In this document: positions 1-5,600 of the stretch, in pieces | Position numbering within the stretch: position 1 is the stretch's first letter | Layout: the number at the start of each line of letters is the position of its first letter | Assembly (NCBI GenBank): GCA_938040915.1 | Contig: CALHZE010000072.1 | Coordinates: 1-11,472, forward strand | Direction of reading: 5' to 3' | DNA: 11,472 nucleotides | Origin: an uncultured Bacteroidia bacterium | Lineage (GTDB): Bacteria > Bacteroidota > Bacteroidia > Bacteroidales > CAJPTX01 | The notes under the pieces: model-generated | Databases searched by the model: none | What the model was told of the DNA's origin: nothing | The model's input: only the letters and a program-made list of their open reading frames with translations | Translations under genes and position numbers: made by a program

Positions 1-902
1 CCGAGGAGGAGAAGCGCTATGCAGAGGAAAAGCATGTGGAGACGGGGCGAGGAGCGACGGAACGTAAGCCATGCACCAAGGGAGAGGAGAAAGAATAGGG
101 TAAATAAGCCCACCACAGCCCCTACGTTGGGGGGAAACGCCAGAAGGCAATAGATAATAGCCTCTGCACCCCGTAGCGCGAGTAAAACGCCTGGTAGGAA
201 GCAATAAAGGAGGGCGGCTAGGACGCCGATGCCAACAAGGAGGGCTAAGAAAAAACTCCGCCAGCGAAATGAGTAACGGGCAAAGTAATAGAGGAGAACG
301 ATCGGGGGGATGGAGAGCAGTGTGAGAAAATGCACCCCAAGCGAAAGCCCTAGAAGGTAAACGGTAAGGAGCAACCAGCGCGAGGCATGCGAGGGGGCGT
401 CATGGAGCGCCTCTTCCCAACGGAGCATCGTCCAAAAGACGAGTAGCGTAAAGAGAGAGGAAAGGGCATAGACCTCGGTTTCGAGTGCCGAGTGCCAAAA
501 GGCATCGGTAAAGGCAAAGCTAAGAGCTCCCACGACAGCTGCCACGGCGCGTAGAAGGGGAAATGGCGCTTTAAGCGCGGGAACGAGTCGCTCGGCAAGG
601 CGGCGGATAATATCGGCGAGGAAAGCGACGGCGACTGCGCTACAGAGTGCCGAAAGGAGGTTGGTAGCAAAGGGGATATCATGCGGGGTAGGTGCAAAGA
701 GCGACGCCAGACGTGCAAGGAGGAGGTAGAGGGGTGCGCCCGGCGGGTGACCAATCTGCAAGCGCGCAGCTGCGGCAACGAACTCGGGGCTATCCCACAG
801 ACTCACGCCGCTCTCTAGCGTCAGGAGGTAGACCCCGAAGGCAACTATCCCTGTGAGCAAGGGTGGTAAGTAGCGGCAATAGAGACCTTTGTCTTTCATC
901 AT
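1..902 (-). CDS. DUF2723 family polytopic membrane protein, N-terminal 300 residues (partial at window edge)
   Basis: The frame is open from an ATG-ATG pair at 902/899 to the left edge, so the C-terminus is missing. Residues 1-300 are very hydrophobic with many predicted membrane segments (about 11-30, 79-99, 116-133, 145-160, 176-204, 216-245, 258-280, 289-300). The family signature is clear at residues 35-56: a W-D-S-P-E-F motif, then IGHPPGAPLYLLL. A second conserved stretch, FTDAFWHSALETEVYALSS, lies at 131-149. These match DUF2723 (PF11028), the family that includes eukaryotic TMEM260, a protein O-mannosyltransferase; GT-C enzymes carry an acidic catalytic residue in the first outer loop, so Asp37/Glu40 are candidates. 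A lipid-linked-sugar glycosyltransferase role is inference. An in-frame ATG at 983 would add 27 residues that look non-coding. Leu codons CTA/TTA are used freely, unlike in the BspA-like gene. Confidence 0.9.
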   Translation of the reverse strand, partial: MMKDKGLYCRYLPPLLTGIVAFGVYLLTLESGVSLWDSPEFVAAAARLQIGHPPGAPLYLLLARLASLFAPTPHDIPFATNLLSALCSAVAVAFLADIIRRLAERLVPALKAPFPLLRAVAAVVGALSFAFTDAFWHSALETEVYALSSLFTLLVFWTMLRWEEALHDAPSHASRWLLLTVYLLGLSLGVHFLTLLSIPPIVLLYYFARYSFRWRSFFLALLVGIGVLAALLYCFLPGVLLALRGAEAIIYCLLAFPPNVGAVVGLFTLFFLLSLGAWLTFRRSSPRLHMLFLCIALLLL

Positions 903-904
903 GG

Positions 905-935
905 CAAAGGTAGGAAAAGTAGGAGCTGTGTCAAA
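905..935 (-). promoter_or_regulatory. Bacteroidetes-type promoter of the DUF2723 gene
   Basis: On the minus strand TTTG (935-932), a 19-base spacer and TACCTTTG (912-905) match the Bacteroidetes consensus TTTG-N19-21-TAnnTTTG without mismatch. The -7 box ends two bases before the first ATG, so transcription would begin at or within the start codons; see findings. Confidence 0.55.
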
Positions 936-1057
936 AAACCGAAAACCGGCGGACACGCGGGGAGGCTCTCTGGGTAGACTCATAGAGTGTCGGTGGTAAT
1001 GCCTATAACCGTGGCGGTCTCCCCTATTCCCCCCACTAAAGACGAGTGATGGGCGAG

Positions 1058-1091
1058 AAACAAAAGAGACACCCCGCAACGAGGTGTCTCT
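1058..1091 (-). terminator. Intrinsic terminator of pfkA
   Basis: AGAGACACC (1065-1073) pairs over 9 bp with GGTGTCTCT (1083-1091) around a 9-base loop. On the minus strand the stem is followed by TTTTGTTT, and it lies 30 bases past the pfkA stop codon. Confidence 0.8.
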
Positions 1092-1120
1092 AAATGACTC
1101 TTTCGTAGCGCACAAAGACG

Positions 1121-2215
1121 CTACTCGCCAAAGCTAATACCAATCCCCCGTGCCGTATTGATAAGGTCACAGCGCGGGTCAACGAGATTCGGTTGCATTA
1201 CCGCCTCAATGAGAGCGACGGAGATTATGTTAGGGTGTCGGTAAGCAACCATCTCACCAAAGCGCCCTTCAAGAACCATTTCAAAGGCTTTGACGCCGAA
1301 TTGGGTGGCTAGGATGCGGTCATAAGCCACGGTAATTCCTCCCCGCTGGAGGTGTCCTAAGATCGTCTCGCGCATATCTGCCTCAAAACCAATTGCCTTA
1401 AGGTCGTGCACGAGCTTATGAGCAACTCCGCCAAGGTGCACATTCTCATAACCGATTTCGTGATTCTCGTTAGAGGTGACCGTGCCGTCCTTAGGCATCG
1501 CCCCCTCAGCGATCACGATAATCGCATGCCCCTTACCACGATTAAAACGCTGATTAAGGCGTTCCTTGACCTTGTAAACGTCGTAGGGTATTTCTGGTAT
1601 TAGACACACCTCCGCTCCGCCAGCAATAGCCGCATGGAGGGCAATCCAGCCCGCATTGCGCCCCATTACCTCAAGCACCAAAACACGATTGTGTGAAGCT
1701 GCGGTGGTAACGAGCTTATCCACAGCCTCGGTAGCAATCTGTACCGCTGTTTGAAAGCCGAAAGTAAAATCTGTAGACGAAAGGTCGTTGTCGATCGTCT
1801 TTGGGACACCTATGATATTCAAACCCTTTTCATAGAGGCGCTGACTGATGCGCTGCGAGCCATCGCCCCCAACGCTAATCACCGCATCAATCCCTAGGAA
1901 TTGCAACTTACGAAGCATCTCATCACTCCGGTCTACAGCAATCCACGAACCGTCCGGCTGCTTCACTGGCCACGCGAAAGGTCCTCCCTTATTCGTCGTA
2001 CCGATAATAGTCCCGCCACGGACATGGATGCCCGACACGGCTTGTTCGTCTAAAATCCGGATTTCGGTCGGTTCGCTCAACACTCCATCAAAGGACTGTA
2101 TCCCCCCGATGACCTCCCATCCTTGCTCCTGAGAAGCACGACGCACCACGGCGCGAATCACCGCATTTAACCCCGGACAATCTCCTCCACCAGTCGCTAT
2201 CAATACTCGCTTCAT
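1121..2215 (-). CDS. pfkA: 6-phosphofructokinase, group III type (probably ATP-dependent)
   Basis: This cytoplasmic glycolytic enzyme phosphorylates fructose 6-phosphate to fructose 1,6-bisphosphate. Visible motifs are TGGGDCPGLNAVIRAVV (8-24), the nucleotide-site GGDGS (116-120), PKTIDND (138-144) with the catalytic-base Asp142, MGRNAGWIA (184-192), PEIPYD (207-212) and GHLQRGG (287-293). The length, 364 residues, and the MGRNAGWIA form fit the group III (mixed-substrate) phosphofructokinases rather than the 320-residue E. coli PfkA type. Gly119 in GGDGS is the ATP-type residue, because pyrophosphate enzymes usually have Asp there, while Lys139 in PKTIDND is the residue seen in pyrophosphate and group III enzymes; I therefore favour ATP. 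The ATG at 2215 begins directly before the first beta strand of the fold. The gene sits 60 bases after the stop of a small lipoprotein and probably shares its transcript; a terminator follows. Confidence 0.95.
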   Translation of the reverse strand: MKRVLIATGGGDCPGLNAVIRAVVRRASQEQGWEVIGGIQSFDGVLSEPTEIRILDEQAVSGIHVRGGTIIGTTNKGGPFAWPVKQPDGSWIAVDRSDEMLRKLQFLGIDAVISVGGDGSQRISQRLYEKGLNIIGVPKTIDNDLSSTDFTFGFQTAVQIATEAVDKLVTTAASHNRVLVLEVMGRNAGWIALHAAIAGGAEVCLIPEIPYDVYKVKERLNQRFNRGKGHAIIVIAEGAMPKDGTVTSNENHEIGYENVHLGGVAHKLVHDLKAIGFEADMRETILGHLQRGGITVAYDRILATQFGVKAFEMVLEGRFGEMVAYRHPNIISVALIEAVMQPNLVDPRCDLINTARGIGISFGE

Positions 2216-2243
2216 TACAAGACTTTTTCAAACCACGGGCACT

Positions 2244-2274
2244 AAGCCTTACGGTCTCAACACCTCTAAGGCTT
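2244..2274 (-). repeat. Perfect inverted repeat between the small lipoprotein gene and pfkA
   Basis: AAGCCTTA (2244-2251) is the exact reverse complement of TAAGGCTT (2267-2274), with a 15-base centre in which GGT (2253-2255) can also pair with ACC (2262-2264). In the transcript it begins one base after the lipoprotein stop codon and ends 28 bases before the pfkA start. No U-tract follows directly, so it is more likely an mRNA processing or stability hairpin than a strong terminator. Confidence 0.55.
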
Positions 2275-2275
2275 C

Positions 2276-2410
2276 CTACTGTACACTTACACGCCGATAC
2301 GCCGGACACGGAGCCTTCCCTGCCGTAGAGCAAGAGACGAGCAGCATAGAGGCAACAATGACGGTCAAAAGGATAACAACAGAGACCAACTGCGCTTTAC
2401 GCGTTTTCAT
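2276..2410 (-). CDS. 44-residue lipoprotein of unknown function
   Basis: I read a complete small frame from ATG at 2410 to TAG at 2276-2278. It starts MKTRKAQ, has a hydrophobic core at residues 8-25 and a canonical type II signal-peptidase lipobox, L24-V25-S26-C27. The predicted mature protein is only 18 residues, C27 to Q44, and carries a second Cys35 in the sequence CPAYRR. It has no acidic residue after the lipid-bearing Cys, so it lacks the acidic surface-export tag used by Bacteroidetes and probably faces the periplasm. No functional domain fits in this length. A -7 promoter box at 2504-2511 would give a leader of about 90 bases, and pfkA follows after 60 bases and an inverted repeat, so the two are probably cotranscribed. 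The good signal peptide argues that it is real; the function is unknown. Confidence 0.7.
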   Translation of the reverse strand: MKTRKAQLVSVVILLTVIVASMLLVSCSTAGKAPCPAYRRVSVQ

Positions 2411-2503
2411 TATAACGTTAGAGTTAAATTAGAATCCCTCCCAAAACGGATACTCTGACATGAGCTACAAAAAGCACACCGATACAGGTATCCTCTACCT
2501 CTA

Positions 2504-2511
2504 CAAAAGTA
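2504..2511 (-). promoter_or_regulatory. -7 box candidate for the small lipoprotein / pfkA unit
   Basis: The minus strand reads TACTTTTG, a full match to TAnnTTTG, between the BspA-like gene's terminator and the lipoprotein start. The nearest upstream TTTG is 27 bases away, longer than the usual 19-21, so the -33 box is missing or poor. The rest of 2411-2503 holds nothing recognisable. Confidence 0.4.
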
Positions 2512-2547
2512 CATTTTTCTAGCAACTCCCTTGACATGCAAACTTGC

Positions 2548-2587
2548 AAAAAAGGAGTATAGCCCCTACACAACGGGACTATACTCC
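2548..2587 (-). terminator. Intrinsic terminator of the BspA-like gene
   Basis: GGAGTATAG (2554-2562) pairs with CTATACTCC (2579-2587), and CCC (2564-2566) with GGG (2575-2577), around an 8-base loop. The one C/A mismatch in the plus-strand reading becomes a G-U pair in minus-strand RNA, giving a continuous 13-bp stem followed by six U residues (2553-2548). It lies about 100 bases past the stop codon. A weaker hairpin at 2629-2640 lies between. Confidence 0.88.
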
Positions 2588-2689
2588 TGATTGGCAAAGC
2601 CCTACCTAACGCTATTCTCTAAAAACAACCCTAAAAAGGGCGCTCTCAAAGAGCAGGACTTTTTATTTCACGCACTCTAAACCTCTCTT

Positions 2690-5600
2690 TTAGCGCTTCA
2701 CAACCTTAAAGGTTTTGCTAGCCCCATTGGTTGAGATACGCAAGAGATAGAGACCTGCATTAAGTTCCGCGGTTTCAACCTGCGTTTCAGTACCGCGAAG
2801 CTCACCGGCACGGAGTACCACTCCCTGAACATTCAGCAACTCATAACGACCGTCGAAAGCAGCTTTCACTACCAAAACAGAAGCAAACGGATTCGGAGCT
2901 ACGACTACACCCGCGAACAACGCATCTTCTACCGGAGTCGGGTCAGGCGTCGGATTCGGTGTAGGATTCGGTGTAGGATTCGGCGTCGGGTTAGGCGTCG
3001 GATCCGGAGTCGGGTTAGGCGTCGGCGAATCATTCGGTTTCAAGTTGTTCACCACATTGATAACGACGAGCCCGTCTTGATAGCCTACTGTGAGGTTAAA
3101 GACATTACCGTTCTGCTCCATATGTGCTACGCCTTCTACATCCGCAGAAAGAGTTTTGTTGGTCGAATTATTCACAGTGATCGTCACCGGAGTTCCAGCT
3201 GCCAACCCCTTGAGTGAAGCGGGATTCGAAGTAAAGCCCATCTGAGTATTATCTACGACGTTGAGCTCGTAAGTCATTGGTGTCTTGTCATACTCGATAG
3301 TAAAGGTTGCGTCGGCATTCCCCATCCGAACCACATACTCCTTGTTTTCAACCACCGTCATCAATTCGCCTCCAGTCACAGTAACCTTGTATACCGCATT
3401 CGCGGGTTCAACCACAACGACAGAAATAACATCACCTTCCAACAAGTGAGTTAAGTCGCGAGTGTTCGGGTTTTGGTTGTTGGTATCTTCGACCTTCGCA
3501 AGGAGTTTAATTTCAGGCTTACCTGCCGTAGGCGTTACTACTGTCTTAAATGTATGCATAGATTTCACATCCAAGACGCGGAAACGGACGTTTGCATTCT
3601 TAGCATCCATCGTCACTGTATACACAGTCCCTGGGGTATCCTCACTCACATCACAATTGGTCGCTTCAAAGAGGAGAGTCTGCATCACTGTCTGAGTGAG
3701 CGACGGGTCTGAATAATCAGGTATATCCACCTTGTTTTCAAATGTAACTGTAACCGTCGCCCCCTTCGCAAGTTCGGTCAAAGCCTTGGTCGCTTTTTCT
3801 GCCTCGGTAGCATTGGTCATATCATATGTATGCCCCCCAATCGTGTAGCTAGCGACCTTAACCCCAGCCGATGCTTTATCAAGCGATACGGCGAGCGAAT
3901 AGGCCTTAGCCTTCGGCTTATCTCCCTTCAACTTAAAGTTCTTTGTACCCATACGTATCGAGTAGAGCTTGTTCGGTACGACGGTTGTAACCTCAGCACC
4001 CGAAGACTTGCCATCATCATCAAGCGTCAATGCGCCGTTCACAAATTCCATATCAGAAGGGGTGGTAATCTCTACGAGCGCAATCCCCCCCGGCACGATA
4101 TCCGTAGGTGTCACATTGTAATTGACACTGGCGGTAATATCTACTGGGTGGTCCGGATCAGAAACATCCCTAACCTCCAAGCCGACCTTATGTGTTTCCT
4201 TTGCCGGCAACACGTTCAAACTTACCGTCTTGGTGATCTGCGGATAGGTGAACGTCGTCATGGTAATGGTAGCAAAACCTGTTGCCAAAGGCTTTACATC
4301 ACCGTTTTGATATACCATAGCAATGCCATCGGGCTTGCAAGTCCACTCGACCTGTTTGCTGAGATCAGAAGTACTGATCATATCGAGGGCGATATGATAA
4401 TCGGGTTCACCAAGACGGATGGAGACTTCCTGATCCCCGACCACTTGGAACTTCGTGAGCGCCGGAAGTACCACCACTTTAAACGTGGTTGCTTTCACAG
4501 CGGGGTCATAAGCCGAGGTCATACGAACCGTGTATTCCCCTTCTGCAAAACCTCTGAGATTGAGCTTAATCTTATCCTTTTCGTCATAGTTTACAGCCAA
4601 GACGAGCTTGTCAAGATTTTCCTTAGTGTCGTTCTCAAGGTTGAGCGCTGGTACTCGCTGGTAAGACTTCAACTCAGAGTCTTTCAACTGCACTGGGAGT
4701 GCATACTCTTCTCCTTGACGGAGGTAAACCACACTCATATCAGGCGTGAAACCGATGTTGTTAAGCTTGTCTTCAATCGCCTTAAACTTAAAGGAAATCG
4801 TCTGAGCGGCATACTCGCCTTCGCGACGAAGTACCTTAACAAAGATCTCTCCCTCAACCTCTTCTTGGGGCGTAAGGGTTACCTTGATATTGCTGCCGTC
4901 AATCGCGGCTGCAAGTGTGATGTTCTTTTTCTCGTCTTCCTTGTTAAAGTTGCTCGTGACCTCATATTTGAAATCATCCTCGCCAATGACCTTCTTAATC
5001 TTACCAAATGTTTCACAGATGAAATCAGTAGCCTTTCCCTTATAAATATAGAAAGCAGGGTCTTTGAAACGGATCATCGTAAGATCGGGCTCGTCTACCT
5101 TCTCTGCCTTGTCTTTGCTGATAGTCCACTTCTTAACGCCTTCGAGCGTCTTATGCGCCTCAATCGCTTCCTTCTTATACTCAAGATCGTTCTTTACCGA
5201 CAACTGGAAGTCTGTGCAAAGATCAGCCTGCGCGGCCCATGCGATAAGCGAACTCGTGTAGTTTTCCGAACTCAAGGCCGTTTCACTAAGATCCAACGCA
5301 CGTGCACGACGCAATTCCCAAGCCCCAAGTTCTTGATTAAACGCCTTAGCGCCTTGGAAAGCATTCGCAAACGAAGTTACATGCGCCACCTTCCACGTAG
5401 CCAAGGGCTGATTATACTTCTCACAACCCGAGAACATTTCGCTCATATTTTGAAGCTTCTCGGTATTCCACGTCGGGAGAGGTTGATTAAACTTTTTGCA
5501 ACCTTTGAACATCGCCTGCATGTTGCGTGCAGAGGTCGTCACCCAACCAATCATCGGTTTGTTGTACTCTTCGCAATCTTCAAACATGCTTCCGAAGTCT

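Noticed and set aside
350..778. Minus-strand open frame of 142 codons
   Set aside because: It overlaps the DUF2723 gene in another frame; the DUF2723 frame has clear family motifs and membrane segments, and this one has none.
2088..2333. Minus-strand open frame of 81 codons across the pfkA start
   Set aside because: It overlaps pfkA and the small lipoprotein in a different frame and shows no signal peptide or domain.
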